NCBI GenBank assembly: GCA_900548975.1
Contig: URMS01000002.1
Location: 1-64,000 of the forward strand
Length of the DNA stretch: 64,000 nucleotides
Reading direction: 5' to 3'
Source: an uncultured Porphyromonadaceae bacterium
GTDB lineage: Bacteria > Bacteroidota > Bacteroidia > Bacteroidales > Muribaculaceae
The translations under genes and the position numbers were made by a program. Below the pieces are notes generated by a model. The model did no database searches. It was not told the DNA's origin and saw only the letters and a program-made list of their open reading frames with translations. Position 1 is the stretch's first letter. Every line of letters begins with the position of its first letter. Shown here one piece after another: positions 1 through 9,598 of this stretch.

Positions 1-53
1 CCTGATATTTGAAGATAAAATTATTCAAAAACATTTATCCGTACAAATGTACG

Positions 54-100
54 ACCTCCTAAATTCCTAATCTCCTCGCCTCCTTTCCTCCTAATTTCCT
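54..100. repeat. C+T-rich spacer of TTAGGA/TCCTAA-type units
   Basis: On the plus strand this stretch is almost only C and T, built from degenerate units of the form TCCTAAATTCC. The same phrase occurs downstream of the aminotransferase gene near 9640-9680 and, in both orientations, in the spacer at 10868-11037. It lies just beyond the terminator of the minus-strand gene that ends at 160. No coding potential is seen. Confidence 0.5.
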
Positions 101-136
101 AAAAAAATCGCGCCTATCTTCAACAGACGGGCGCGA
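101..136 (-). terminator. Rho-independent terminator of the 642-residue protein gene
   Basis: Read on the minus strand, a stem with arms at 130-136 and 108-114 (TCGCGCC/GGCGCGA, 7 bp, 15-base loop) is followed directly by seven U residues (101-107). It lies 24 bases past the stop codon of the gene ending at 160. Confidence 0.8.
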
Positions 137-159
137 CCTTCATAATCCTCAGGATAGGA

Positions 160-2088
160 TTAGCGGACGAATATCTTAAAGGCCTTGCCGGCCTTGTCCA
201 CAACAATATTCATCTGTCCTCTTGCAGGGGCGTTCAGGCGAACACCCTGGAGATTGTAGATAGCGGCATTACCTGCCTCTACTTCAACCATTATCGTATC
301 TATGCCGGTCATTTCTGCGGCTTCCATCATTTTTTCGATAAGATCGCGGATACCTGCGGCATCGACAGTATTGGTGTAGGTACCCTCTTCGGCCACATCG
401 GCATATGCCTTGTCGGCGGCAGCCTTGGCAGCGTCGATGGCTTCCTGGATAGCCTTCTGATCCTCGGCAGCATCGTAGCCTGGATAGCTCTCGGCTATTT
501 CGGCAACTGCGTCATCGAGCTCCTTCTGGAGACCGGCGATGATCTCGAGGTCGGCCTTGTAGGCTTCTTCGTTGGCGGCCTTGCGGGCGTCTTCGGCATC
601 CTGAGCGGCCTTGGCGTCGGTCACAAGCTTGGCGATAGCTTCCTTGATGCTGTCGGCATCGACAGTGTTGCTGTAAGTGCCTTCCTTGGCAACAGCCTCG
701 TAAGCGGCGTCGGCGGCAGCCTTGGCGGCGTCGATGGCATCCTGGATAGCCTTGGCGCCGTCAGTGGCGTCGTATGCAGGATAGTTTTCGGCAATTTCAG
801 CCTTGGCGGCGTCGAGCTGTTCCTGGAGGCCGGCGATGGTCTCGAGGTCAGCCTTGTAAGCAGCCTCGTTGGCAGCCTTGCGGGCGTTCTCCACTTCCTG
901 AGCGGCCTTGGCGTCGGCCACGAGCTTGGCTATAGCCTCGTCGATAGCGGGCACCGGCTCGAGGAGTGCGGCATAGCCGGTGGCGGGAGTGCCGTCGGTG
1001 TAAGCCTTGTTGAGGGCGGCTTCGAGAGCGTCGATCTGAGCGGTGATATCCTCGCCGGTGAAGTTATCCTTCACGTCGGCGGCCTCTTCAGCTATGGTAG
1101 CCAGAGCGTCGGCCAGAGCCTGGCGCAGACGGGCTACCTCGGCCATGGCGGCATCGTAGGGCACCTTGCCGTTCTCAAGACCGATTGCGGCAGTACCGGC
1201 ATTGAACTGTTGGTTGCCGAGGGCTGTCACGATCACATCCTTTACCTGTATATCGGCATGAGCGTCGGTAAAGGTGGCTGGAGCGGTGACATCGAATGTG
1301 AAGACAACATCGCTTTCGGCACCCTGCACGGGCAGATTTATGACATTACCGCCGGCCATGTTGAACATGAGCACGCGGTAGGTGACGCCGTCGGTCTGAG
1401 GATATACCAGCAGGTTGATACCCTCTACGCAGCGCGAGGTCATTTTGAACGAGTTCTCGTCGACAGTAAAGCCTTCGGGAACCACGATATCGGCCTGGAA
1501 GCCGCTCACGTCGGCGCTGTTCTCAAGACCGAGTGCCACGGTGGCGGGAACCTCGGGGCGCACCACATAGGCGGCCTCCTGTGCTGTGACGGCGAACTCG
1601 CCTGCAAGCATAGTCACGGTAGCTCTCACAGTCTCGGGATGCCAGCCCTGCGAGCCGGTACCGTCGGAAAGGGTTATTTCGCTCAAGCGGAGATACTCGG
1701 TTTTGTTACGGAGCAGTGCGCCGGGCTCGGCCTGAAGACTGAGCACAAGCACCGGACCCTCGTTGCCCGAGAAGCAACGGTTGGGCTGGAAAGAAATAAC
1801 ACCCATGATGCCGGTCTCACCGTTGTAGACCACCTGCATCGACGAGGCCGCACGTTCGGTCAATTTCTGGCCCACAAGCTTTATGCCGTCGGGAAGCGAC
1901 AGCGTGAAGTTGAAAGCCGCAATCTCGTCGGTATTGTCGAGCAGCACCGGTACCTCCTGGACGTCGTAGTTCGATACGGTGAAGTCCTCGACATACAGTC
2001 TGTTGTCAGCATAGGCTTTGCCTGCAACCGCAAAAGCGCAGAAAAGGCAAAGAACTTTGAGCAGACCGCTGATAGACATTGATTTCAT
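160..2088 (-). CDS. Exported protein with beta-sandwich modules, tandem 99-residue helical repeats and C-terminal sorting-like domain
   Basis: A 642-residue protein of unknown function. Residues 1-27 look like a signal peptide ending near KAYA. Two beta-rich, cohesin-like stretches follow: about 30-165 and 166-290, the second carrying the phrase YRVLMFNM. Residues 310-383 are helical and alanine-rich. Residues 385-483 and 484-582 form two near-identical 99-residue repeats. The last ~50 residues (YNLQGVRLN... ending KIFVR) resemble the short C-terminal domains of Bacteroidales secreted proteins. The phrase YRVLMFNM has a counterpart (TRVLIFNM) in the giant protein encoded just upstream, so the two probably share a fold and work together. 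The gap to that gene is 76 bases with a stem-loop. A start nine bases downstream (MSISG) is equally possible. The role is unknown; a surface-fibre or adhesin function is inference. Confidence 0.85.
   Translation of the reverse strand: MKSMSISGLLKVLCLFCAFAVAGKAYADNRLYVEDFTVSNYDVQEVPVLLDNTDEIAAFNFTLSLPDGIKLVGQKLTERAASSMQVVYNGETGIMGVISFQPNRCFSGNEGPVLVLSLQAEPGALLRNKTEYLRLSEITLSDGTGSQGWHPETVRATVTMLAGEFAVTAQEAAYVVRPEVPATVALGLENSADVSGFQADIVVPEGFTVDENSFKMTSRCVEGINLLVYPQTDGVTYRVLMFNMAGGNVINLPVQGAESDVVFTFDVTAPATFTDAHADIQVKDVIVTALGNQQFNAGTAAIGLENGKVPYDAAMAEVARLRQALADALATIAEEAADVKDNFTGEDITAQIDALEAALNKAYTDGTPATGYAALLEPVPAIDEAIAKLVADAKAAQEVENARKAANEAAYKADLETIAGLQEQLDAAKAEIAENYPAYDATDGAKAIQDAIDAAKAAADAAYEAVAKEGTYSNTVDADSIKEAIAKLVTDAKAAQDAEDARKAANEEAYKADLEIIAGLQKELDDAVAEIAESYPGYDAAEDQKAIQEAIDAAKAAADKAYADVAEEGTYTNTVDAAGIRDLIEKMMEAAEMTGIDTIMVEVEAGNAAIYNLQGVRLNAPARGQMNIVVDKAGKAFKIFVR
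343..936 (-). repeat. Two tandem 297-bp coding repeats
   Basis: The repeats at 640-936 and 343-639 encode residues 385-483 and 484-582 of the 642-residue exported protein. Each begins AIAKLV and ends at the phrase EGTY(S/T)NTVDA plus about seven residues. Most positions are identical, and the changes are conservative. Confidence 0.85.
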
Positions 2089-2111
2089 TTGTAAAAATAG
2101 ATGTTTTGAAA

Positions 2112-2148
2112 CCGTATCCGGCCACCCGGAGCGAGCCGCCGGATACGG
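2112..2148 (-). promoter_or_regulatory. Strong stem-loop between the two large secreted-protein genes
   Basis: Arms 2112-2122 and 2138-2148 pair perfectly over 11 bp (CCGTATCCGGC/GCCGGATACGG) around a 15-base loop. The element lies 17 bases past the stop of the 2059-residue gene and 24 bases before the start of the 642-residue gene. On the minus strand only a weak T-rich stretch follows. It may be a partial terminator or a processing element setting relative expression of the pair. Confidence 0.6.
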
Positions 2149-2164
2149 GTTCGATGTCAGTTAA

Positions 2165-5100
2165 TTATTTGCGGAGTTCTTTGGTAACAGAACCATCGGA
2201 GTGACGGATGATGTTGATGCCACGCTGTACGCGGTCGTACATGCGGCCGGCAGCATCGTAGATAGCTTCCTTGGCAGCGCCCGCACCGTCGATGATAGCA
2301 TCGATGATGCCCGATGTGCCCGGGTTGCCGAAGCCGTGCAGGTGATACTCGCCATCGGTGAAGAGAACCTCATCAAGGCTGAACGAACCATGGCCCTGAA
2401 CATCAATGTAGAGCACTGCGCCGTTGTTGCCGGCGATAGCATCGTTCTCCATGTTGAAGATGAGCACACGGGTGGTGTAGGCATCGTGATCGAAGCTCAT
2501 CACTTCATGACCCTGGGTACGCTCGGTAGCCGATACGCCAACGAGGCTCATGCCTACAGGCAGCTTGATGTCGAGCTGACCGCCGATGAAGGCCGTCGGG
2601 TTGTTCACTACCACTGCATAGCGGTCGTTGCCGTCGACTTCGCCCAGGTAAGCGATGCTGCATGCAGCATCGTTGACAACTGCGGCAGGTTTGCTATAGT
2701 ATCCGAAGCGGTTGTCGTTGTTTACCACGCCGCTCTTGCCGAGCATGAGCTGGATATCGAGGTTGATATCGGCGATGTTGAGGTCACCGTGGTTGTCGAT
2801 ATCAGCAGCTACGGCCTGCCAACGGGTGGCCTCGTTATCATAGAGTTCGGCATATTTTACGCCGTTGCCTACCCAGTCGACGAGCTTCATCACATCCTGA
2901 GCGGATACCTTGGTGGCTTCGCGGTCTACAACCACACCGGGGGTGTACTCTGCACCGGCAGCTTTCTCGTCGATCTGCTGCATGGCGTCGATAACACTCT
3001 GGAATGTTTTCATGAATTCCTCATACTGAGGCAGCTTGGAGTAGATGAGATTGAACGAGCCGCCGTTGTACGAGTAATTCTCAGTGAAGTTGTAGTAGGC
3101 GTTCCAGTAGGTGTTATTGTAGTCTCTCCAGGACCACTTGAGCGAATAACCGTCGATGAGATACTTGCCTACGAGCGATTCGTATGTTTCGGTCAGGGCC
3201 TTGTCGGCCTCTTCCTGCAGATACAGTGTCTGGGTGTAGGCAGCCTCGATGGCAACGGTCTCGATAGCGTCGTTGATATCCTTGCCGGTGAAGGTCTTGT
3301 AGACGGCGTCGTTGATGGTCGATGCCTTGGTCAGATTCTCTGCGGCAGCCTCGGCTTCGATAGCGGCCTTGAGATCTTTGAGCATGGTCTCGATAACGCC
3401 GATCTGACGGCCGTACATCTTGCCGAGACCGTAGCCTTCGACCGTGGCGCTGACTTCTTTGTAGAAGTCGTCGAGCTTGGTCCATTCGGCCATAAGAGCC
3501 TCGGCTGCCTGCTGGTTGTAGAGCGACTTGCGGGCAGCGGCGAGTGTGTCGGCACCCTTGTCGCTGACACCGTCGATCTTGCCTTCGACAGCGTCCATGG
3601 CGTCTTCGTACTCGTAGCTGTTTACAAGGAGCTTGTCGCCTTCGGCCTCCCAGTTGTCCTTGATATTTTCGAGTTCCGACTTGAGAGCCCCGAATTCAGG
3701 ATCGAGTTTGTCGTGAACAGCGGCAACGAGAGCATCGTGGTCGGGATCGTCCTCGGGCACGAGTTCGTCGAGTGCACTGACAGCTTCGTCGATCTGCTTT
3801 TCGATGTTGGCCTTCTGATCGGCGAGATCCTGCTGGATAGCGGCGAGGTCAGAAGCGGCACCTTCGGGGTTGAGCTTCTTATAGGTGTCGAGGATGGTTT
3901 CGAGTTGCTCGGTAACCAATACGGGGAAGTCGACTGCAAAGCCCTTGTCGCCGCGGCCGGCATATTCCTCGTACCATGCAGTTACATCCTCGATGGTTTT
4001 GTATTCCTCGGCGAGGTCGGCAATAGCGGCGCCGTTGGCAACGGCCGTATTGTAGGCCACCTTGGTATTGTCGATCCAGGTCTTGAGAGTGGCGAGACCG
4101 GCTTCGTCGGCGGCAATCTTCTTGGCCTCGAGAGCCTGCATGATCTCTTCGCTTGCCTGCTCGAACTCGCTCTTGAAAGTTTCGCCGGCAATAGCTTCAG
4201 AGGGCTTGTCGCCGAGGTTCTCCTTGAGAGCCTTGAGAAGGTCTTCGGGATCGGGAGTTACGCTCACGGGAGCATCGAGGGTGTAGCCTGCGATGTACTC
4301 GTTGAGGTTGTCGACCAGTTCCTGGAGATCCGATACCTGGCCCATGTAGCCGTCGTAGATCTCTTTGTACTTCTGGCTGTCCTGAGCGGCCTTGACCATC
4401 TGCTCGAGGGCGGCGCGGTAGCCTTCGAGCTCGGCAATATATTTCTTGAGATTGTTGATAAGAGGATTCTTCTCGTCGACAGTGTTAGCTGTTTTGTCGA
4501 GATCTATCATCTTGTCGCGAACATCGTCGAATTTGTCGATGTCGGCCTTGACGGCACCGTTAGCGATCATAACGTCGCGGAGTTCGGCAACCGAAGGAAT
4601 AGCTTCGACTGCGGGCTCGGTTTCGGTAGCGTCCTTGCCGGGACGGCCGTTGAAGTTGAGGTCGTACTCGGCAGCCCACTTGGCGTCGACGGCGGCGGTG
4701 ATGGCTACGGTGAAGTCGATACCGGCGAACTTGTCTTTGGCCACATTGTTCATGGCCTTGCCCAGAGGCAGAGTCTGCTTATCGTCGTTGATATAGTCTT
4801 CGGCGGCAGCGAGAATGTCGCTGATGCCCTTGAGACCGGCAACTGCCTCTTCGCTTGTGAGGCCGGCGGTTTCGAGAGTAGCGATGCTTGCGCTGATACC
4901 GTCGGTATATTCCTTCACCTTGGCATCGTAGTACTGCTGAGCGGCAGTGTTGGCATCGGTGTTCAGACCGTTGTAGAGAGCCTGCAGCTTGGCGAGCTCT
5001 GCGGCCTGGTCGGCAACAAGCTGTTCGTACTCGGCCTTGTACTGCTCGCTTTCGGGCAGATATTCCTTGGCGGCGTTGGCCTTGGAGATAAGGGCGGAAA

Positions 5101-8100
5101 TCTGAGCATTGAGGCTCTGGATGGCAGGCAGCACGTCGTATACCTCGGCATAGTTTGCCACGAGGTTGTACTTGGCGTCGAGCATCCATTCGCGATAGCC
5201 GGCCAGAGTGGTAAGCTCGTTCTTGTAGAAGTTGTAGAGACTTACGGCATCGAGATATCCGTCGTTGAGCTGCTTGTTGACAGCGGCCCACGGCGAAAAG
5301 TCGGCGGTGATAGCGTTGTTCTGATCGATGATGGCGGCGTCGTAGCCGTCGGTGTATTCCTTGGCGATATCGTCAGCAGCATCGCGGATAGCCTTGTAAG
5401 CGTTGGTTATTTCGGTGTTGGCAGCCACGGAGTTGCCCTTGCCGTAGTTTTCGGTAGCCTTGACATCGTTGGCGATAAGGCTGTCGTTGAGGAGCGCTTC
5501 GAGCTGCTCTACCCAGTCTTCGACTATGCCCTGATACTCAGCTTCCTTCACATTGTCGAGGATAGCCTGCACGTGGTCGCGGGTAATGCCCGAATCGCTG
5601 ATCTGGTCGGAGTATGCCTTCCAGTTGGCCTGCATCTTGGCTTCCATGCCTTCGAGGCTGTTGAGCTTCTGCTGTGCGGCGTCGGCCTGAGCCTTGGCGG
5701 TTGTTTCGTCGAGACCGGCTTTGGAATTGAATGCATCGTCGATAACTTTCTGGATATCTTTCACATTCGCCAAGCCTTCGATTTCAGCCTGATAGAAGTC
5801 AACAGTGGCTTTGGCGCTGCCGTTGATATTCTTGTTTGCTTCGGTGGCTGCGGCTGCGGCTGCGGGAATCTTGTCGAGGACGTCGGAAACCGAAAGATAG
5901 TGCTGAACGTTCAGATAGAGATCGTTCATTGCCTTCATCTGTGTCTCGACGGCCTTGTCGGCTTTAGTGCAGTCGGCGGTATTACCGTCGGCGGGAACAA
6001 CAACCTTGCCGAGAGCGTCGCCGATTTCTTTGAACTTGACGCTTGTCTTCAGGCTCTCATGCTTCTCCATGAAGCCCTGAAGCTCAGCCAGACGGTCTTT
6101 GGCGAAGTCGAGGTTGGCCTGGGTAGCCTCGTTGTTCCACTTATTCTGTGCGGCAACGATATCGGCGGCCTTGCCCTGGAGATCTTTGGCAAGAACTTCA
6201 GCCTTCTCGAGGCTGGCATTGCCCACGGCGGCAGCAGCGGCAAGATAGAGATCTTTGAAACCATCTTTCTTGGTAAATGCAGTTTCGAGATCGGTATATG
6301 CCTTTACCTTGGCCGACTGGAAAGTCTCACCGGTTTCAGCGCAGTATTTCGCGTCGATAACGGCCTTGAAAGCAGCGAGATTGTCGAGAGCTTTGACAAG
6401 TTCGTCGTGGGTAGCGGTGAAAGCTTCGAAGAAAGCCTTGGAGCCGTTTTCGAGGCTTGTGATAGCGGCAGCGGTTTCCTGCACGGCATTTGCATCGGCC
6501 TTCAGGTCCTCGGCTTCGTTCATATCGGCAATAATCTTGTCGATAGCGGCCTGAACGGCTGCATACTGAGCGTCGAACTTATTGGTCGGAACGGCGTATT
6601 CGGGATATTTGGTACCGTTGAGGGTCTTGAACGACTCGGCATTGGCGTCCTTGATCTTGTTGAGATCGGCCTGCAGACCGGTCACGATGCCATAGTCGCC
6701 GTCGAGGAACACCTTGATGGCATCGAGAGCGTCGTTCACAGCCTTTACATCGGCATCGTAGCTTTCGCCGGGAAGTGCGGTCTCGCTGTAGGTCTTGTCG
6801 AGGTAAGCCTTGAAAGCGTCGATAGCCTCGGTGGCGGTGGCAAGAAGCTCTTTGTACTGCTCGGTGAGAGCGGCGGGCATAGCGGCGTTGACACGTGCCT
6901 CATAGCCCTTCATCACTGCATCCCAGCCGGTATTTTCGGCAGCATACAGCTCATAGCCTGCGTCATAGGCGTCATTCTGAGCCTCGGCAAAGCTCTGAGC
7001 ATCGGCCACCACCTGGTTCATCTCGGCGATGGCTTTATTTATATTTTCAGTGTAGCCATCCACACCCAGCGAAGCGTCCACTTCCTCGAATGTGGAGGGC
7101 TGGGTTATGGTGTTATTGATGGTCTGCAATTTGGTAAGCCATGTGGTCTTGTTCGACGCATAGACGTCGATACCGCCGTAGTTTTCGGAATCGATGATAG
7201 CACCGATGTTGGCAACGGCATTGAGATATGCGTTCTGAGGCTTGAGATCGGCATATACCTTCTCGATGTCCTTGAAGATAGTAACTGCAACGACATCGTT
7301 CTCGTATTTGGCCCACTTTTCGTTGAGGTCGGCCTTGATAGTAGCGATCGTCTCCTTGAAACCGGTGATATCAACGAGTTCGGTTGCATCCTTGAATGCG
7401 GCTTCGACATCGGCCTGCAGAGCCTTGATGGCCTCGAGAGCGGCCTCGGCACCGGGAAGGTTGGCTTCCTTGACATCCTTATTGGTGTCCTTGTCGTTGA
7501 GAGCGGCGATGAGCACATTCACACCCTTGCTGCTGTCGGCGCTGCCGGTAGTGTTGTTGAGCAGCCACTCGATACTGTTGTTGAGGCTCTTAAGATTGTC
7601 GGTGTTGGTAGTAGCGATATCGTATGCCTCGTTGGCGGCTTCTGCTTTGGGATTGAATGCCTCTACTTTAGTCTTAAGAGCTGCAATGCGGTTTTCGATC
7701 TTGGTGAAGAGATCGGCAAAGCTTGTAGCGTTTGCTTTTGCATAGTAATCGACGAGGGCCTGCACCGATACTGCCTGACCGGCATTGGTATCTTTTTTGC
7801 CGAGAGTTGTGATCAGTTCGTTAAGAGCTGCGCGCTCGTCGGTGATAACTTTCTGCTCAGCTACGAGTTTGGCGTCGGCCTTGGGGTCTTTAAGCTCCAC
7901 GAAACCCGTGCAAGCTTCTGCAAGAGCAGCGGTAAAATCTTCGCCCTTCTTGCTGAAATCCTCTACAAAAGTGAGCTGGCCACCTGTGAAACCGAATTCC
8001 AGAGAAGCATTGACAGCGGAAATGGTGATGGTAATATCGCCGCTGGCAGCGAGCTCGAACACGCCGTCTTCGTCGACAGTGGCACCGGCGACTGTGTATG

Positions 8101-8344
8101 CGGCATTGTTGAGGTTGGCAAACGAAATTTTATACTTGCCGGCGGGAAGACCTTTTACCTCCTGGGAAACGGATCCGACACCAACTTTGCAAGTCACGGT
8201 AGTTCCGTTTACGGTGACGTTACCTTCGCCGATGGCGGGATTTTCCCAGGCATTGGCTTCGGGAACTGTCAGCGCAACATTCGCAAGAGCAGGAAGCGCG
8301 GCAGGCACTGTGCATACGAGCGAAAGAAGTAATTTTTTCTGCAT
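2165..8344 (-). CDS. Giant (2059-residue) exported helical protein with dockerin-like repeat and beta-sandwich C-terminus
   Basis: Not assigned to a known family. Residues 1-22 form a signal peptide ending PALA. Residues ~23-130 are beta-rich, like a carbohydrate-binding or Ig-type module. About 1650 residues of Ala/Lys/Glu/Asp-rich sequence follow, predicted by eye to be helical or coiled coil with many degenerate units (ALEAIKAL-type). Residues 1848-1869 read like one calcium-binding half of a type I dockerin (D-x-D-x-x-G-D-x-N-x-x-D). Residues ~1885-1995 form a cohesin-like beta-sandwich containing TRVLIFNM, and a short C-terminal segment ends KELRK. Strong codon bias (essentially no TTA, CTA or TCA) leaves the opposite strand open along the whole gene. 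It is probably a long surface or extracellular rod; partners and substrate are unknown. The start is placed at the first Met, which gives a clean signal peptide. Confidence 0.85.
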   Translation of the reverse strand: MQKKLLLSLVCTVPAALPALANVALTVPEANAWENPAIGEGNVTVNGTTVTCKVGVGSVSQEVKGLPAGKYKISFANLNNAAYTVAGATVDEDGVFELAASGDITITISAVNASLEFGFTGGQLTFVEDFSKKGEDFTAALAEACTGFVELKDPKADAKLVAEQKVITDERAALNELITTLGKKDTNAGQAVSVQALVDYYAKANATSFADLFTKIENRIAALKTKVEAFNPKAEAANEAYDIATTNTDNLKSLNNSIEWLLNNTTGSADSSKGVNVLIAALNDKDTNKDVKEANLPGAEAALEAIKALQADVEAAFKDATELVDITGFKETIATIKADLNEKWAKYENDVVAVTIFKDIEKVYADLKPQNAYLNAVANIGAIIDSENYGGIDVYASNKTTWLTKLQTINNTITQPSTFEEVDASLGVDGYTENINKAIAEMNQVVADAQSFAEAQNDAYDAGYELYAAENTGWDAVMKGYEARVNAAMPAALTEQYKELLATATEAIDAFKAYLDKTYSETALPGESYDADVKAVNDALDAIKVFLDGDYGIVTGLQADLNKIKDANAESFKTLNGTKYPEYAVPTNKFDAQYAAVQAAIDKIIADMNEAEDLKADANAVQETAAAITSLENGSKAFFEAFTATHDELVKALDNLAAFKAVIDAKYCAETGETFQSAKVKAYTDLETAFTKKDGFKDLYLAAAAAVGNASLEKAEVLAKDLQGKAADIVAAQNKWNNEATQANLDFAKDRLAELQGFMEKHESLKTSVKFKEIGDALGKVVVPADGNTADCTKADKAVETQMKAMNDLYLNVQHYLSVSDVLDKIPAAAAAATEANKNINGSAKATVDFYQAEIEGLANVKDIQKVIDDAFNSKAGLDETTAKAQADAAQQKLNSLEGMEAKMQANWKAYSDQISDSGITRDHVQAILDNVKEAEYQGIVEDWVEQLEALLNDSLIANDVKATENYGKGNSVAANTEITNAYKAIRDAADDIAKEYTDGYDAAIIDQNNAITADFSPWAAVNKQLNDGYLDAVSLYNFYKNELTTLAGYREWMLDAKYNLVANYAEVYDVLPAIQSLNAQISALISKANAAKEYLPESEQYKAEYEQLVADQAAELAKLQALYNGLNTDANTAAQQYYDAKVKEYTDGISASIATLETAGLTSEEAVAGLKGISDILAAAEDYINDDKQTLPLGKAMNNVAKDKFAGIDFTVAITAAVDAKWAAEYDLNFNGRPGKDATETEPAVEAIPSVAELRDVMIANGAVKADIDKFDDVRDKMIDLDKTANTVDEKNPLINNLKKYIAELEGYRAALEQMVKAAQDSQKYKEIYDGYMGQVSDLQELVDNLNEYIAGYTLDAPVSVTPDPEDLLKALKENLGDKPSEAIAGETFKSEFEQASEEIMQALEAKKIAADEAGLATLKTWIDNTKVAYNTAVANGAAIADLAEEYKTIEDVTAWYEEYAGRGDKGFAVDFPVLVTEQLETILDTYKKLNPEGAASDLAAIQQDLADQKANIEKQIDEAVSALDELVPEDDPDHDALVAAVHDKLDPEFGALKSELENIKDNWEAEGDKLLVNSYEYEDAMDAVEGKIDGVSDKGADTLAAARKSLYNQQAAEALMAEWTKLDDFYKEVSATVEGYGLGKMYGRQIGVIETMLKDLKAAIEAEAAAENLTKASTINDAVYKTFTGKDINDAIETVAIEAAYTQTLYLQEEADKALTETYESLVGKYLIDGYSLKWSWRDYNNTYWNAYYNFTENYSYNGGSFNLIYSKLPQYEEFMKTFQSVIDAMQQIDEKAAGAEYTPGVVVDREATKVSAQDVMKLVDWVGNGVKYAELYDNEATRWQAVAADIDNHGDLNIADINLDIQLMLGKSGVVNNDNRFGYYSKPAAVVNDAACSIAYLGEVDGNDRYAVVVNNPTAFIGGQLDIKLPVGMSLVGVSATERTQGHEVMSFDHDAYTTRVLIFNMENDAIAGNNGAVLYIDVQGHGSFSLDEVLFTDGEYHLHGFGNPGTSGIIDAIIDGAGAAKEAIYDAAGRMYDRVQRGINIIRHSDGSVTKELRK

Positions 8345-8744
8345 ACTATTGACAGATGAATGATTATTGATAATGATGTTTAGTAATTTCTAATGCGAGG
8401 ACAGAGTTAATATCCTTACAGTAGAGAGAGTTGTGAGTTTGTTTTTTTGACTGTTTTCTATTGTTTTCGTAGGAATATTGAATCGTTTTTCATGTATTGC
8501 CGCCCTTTTATCTGGGGCTTCTATACAAGATATGCGATGCAAAGGTACACATTTATTAACTATTTACCCCCCCAATTGTTAATAATCATTAACAATTGCA
8601 ATGCCTCGTTAATTTCGAAATTTTTTAACATTTTCAAATGCCATTTTCAGCCCAAAGCGAAAAATGAAGAGAAGGCAATGACACCGGGTAGCGGTAAGAG
8701 AGCTTAGCCCCGGGGTAAGGGCGCCGAAGGCCGTCCGCAACCCG
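8345..8744 (-). promoter_or_regulatory. Upstream region of the giant gene, with -7-type promoter element at 8540-8547
   Basis: This AT-rich stretch has no convincing gene. On the minus strand TACCTTTG (8540-8547) matches the Bacteroidota -7 consensus TAnnTTTG and would give a leader of roughly 190 bases ahead of the giant gene. No good -33 element is visible at the expected distance, so the promoter is a candidate only. Poly-C/T and TTAATAA-rich sequence lies at 8550-8640. Confidence 0.45.
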
Positions 8745-8759
8745 GCCGTCCACCCCCGA

Positions 8760-9566
8760 GGCCTCCGCCAGGAGGCCGATTTCGAATAGCCCGGCATGCC
8801 AACGCGCATGCCGGGGAAAAAACACCCGACGACATCAAGGCCTCCGCCAGGAGGCCGATTAACGGCCCGCCCCCCGCAAAAAATAATCAGCCTCTTCCAG
8901 AGGCTTTTTCCGTGTCGGCACCCTAAACCCCTGCATGCCGGGCTATTCATAATCAACCTCCTGCGGAGATTTTCCATAGCCAACGGATATTCAACCGCTG
9001 AACGCGGTTGCAATTCCATATATACCTGAAAACCTATGGTATGGTCTCCTGACGGAGCCCAAACCATAGGCTATGTGAATATTAAAGCGCTATGCGCTTC
9101 CCATCCGCGCATCCACGGCAAACGCAAATTGAAATCAGCGCCACGGCAAGCGCAAAGCGCTTGAATATTCACACAGCCTGGGGTTTGGCCGCCGAATGGC
9201 GGACATACCCCAGGAATCTGCACCCCCACCCCACCCAACCGCGGCCAGCGGTTGAATACCGCAGCCCAGACGCCGTTGTCCGACTCCTACAGAGTCGCAT
9301 CGTTGGTAGGTGGCGCCCTAAAACCCGGGTTGCGGGCGGCCTCACGGCCCCCATAACCCGGGCCTAACATCTTCCACCACTACGTGGTGCGCCGGCTCGC
9401 AACGTTGCCCCACCCCCGGGGCCTCCGCCAGGAGGCCGATTAACGGCCCGCCCCCGGCAAAAAAATAATCAGCCTCCTACAGAGGCTTCCCTTGATGAAA
9501 CCCGAATAACCCCGGCATGCACGGCGGCATGCCGGGCTATTCATAATCAACCTCCTGCGGAGGTTT
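8760..9566. repeat. Array of modular hairpins (composite palindromic elements)
   Basis: About fifteen short stem-loops follow one another with no coding sequence. Type A: GGCCTCC/GGAGGCC at 8760-8777, 8839-8856 and 9420-9437, and in the other orientation GCCTCT/AGAGGC 8890-8904, ACCTCC/GGAG 8956-8970, GCCTC/GAGGC 9472-9486 and ACCTCC/GGAGGT 9550-9564. Type B: CCCGGCATGC/GCATGCCGGG at 8790-8815 and 9511-9536, with a half copy at 8933-8942. Others: CAACCGC/GCGGTTG 8992-9010, CCTATGGT/ACCATAGG 9033-9070 enclosing CTCC/GGAG, AAGCGC/GCGCTT 9085-9099, CCTGGGGT/ACCCCAGG 9177-9214 enclosing CCGCC/GGCGG, AACCGC/GCGGTT 9237-9253, CGACTC/GAGTCG 9281-9297 and CACCAC/GTGGTG 9375-9389. A-B-A units recur in both orientations, and again at 61611-61854. 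Confidence 0.85.
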
Positions 9567-9598
9567 CCATGCCCGACACCACCGCTGCATGACACCAC

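Noticed and set aside
2201..8332. A 2043-codon open frame on the plus strand opposite the giant gene
   Set aside because: It is in exact codon register with the real gene; its lack of stops only shows that the sense strand avoids TTA, CTA and TCA. The encoded sequence has no recognisable domain, and the minus frame has a signal peptide and structured modules.
8447..8707. Small plus-strand open frame (86 codons) in the upstream region of the giant gene
   Set aside because: AT-rich, no family resemblance, and it overlaps the likely promoter and leader of the giant gene.
8760..9566. Possible CRISPR array
   Set aside because: Repeats are hairpins of varying type and orientation with irregular spacing; there are no uniform spacers and no cas genes.
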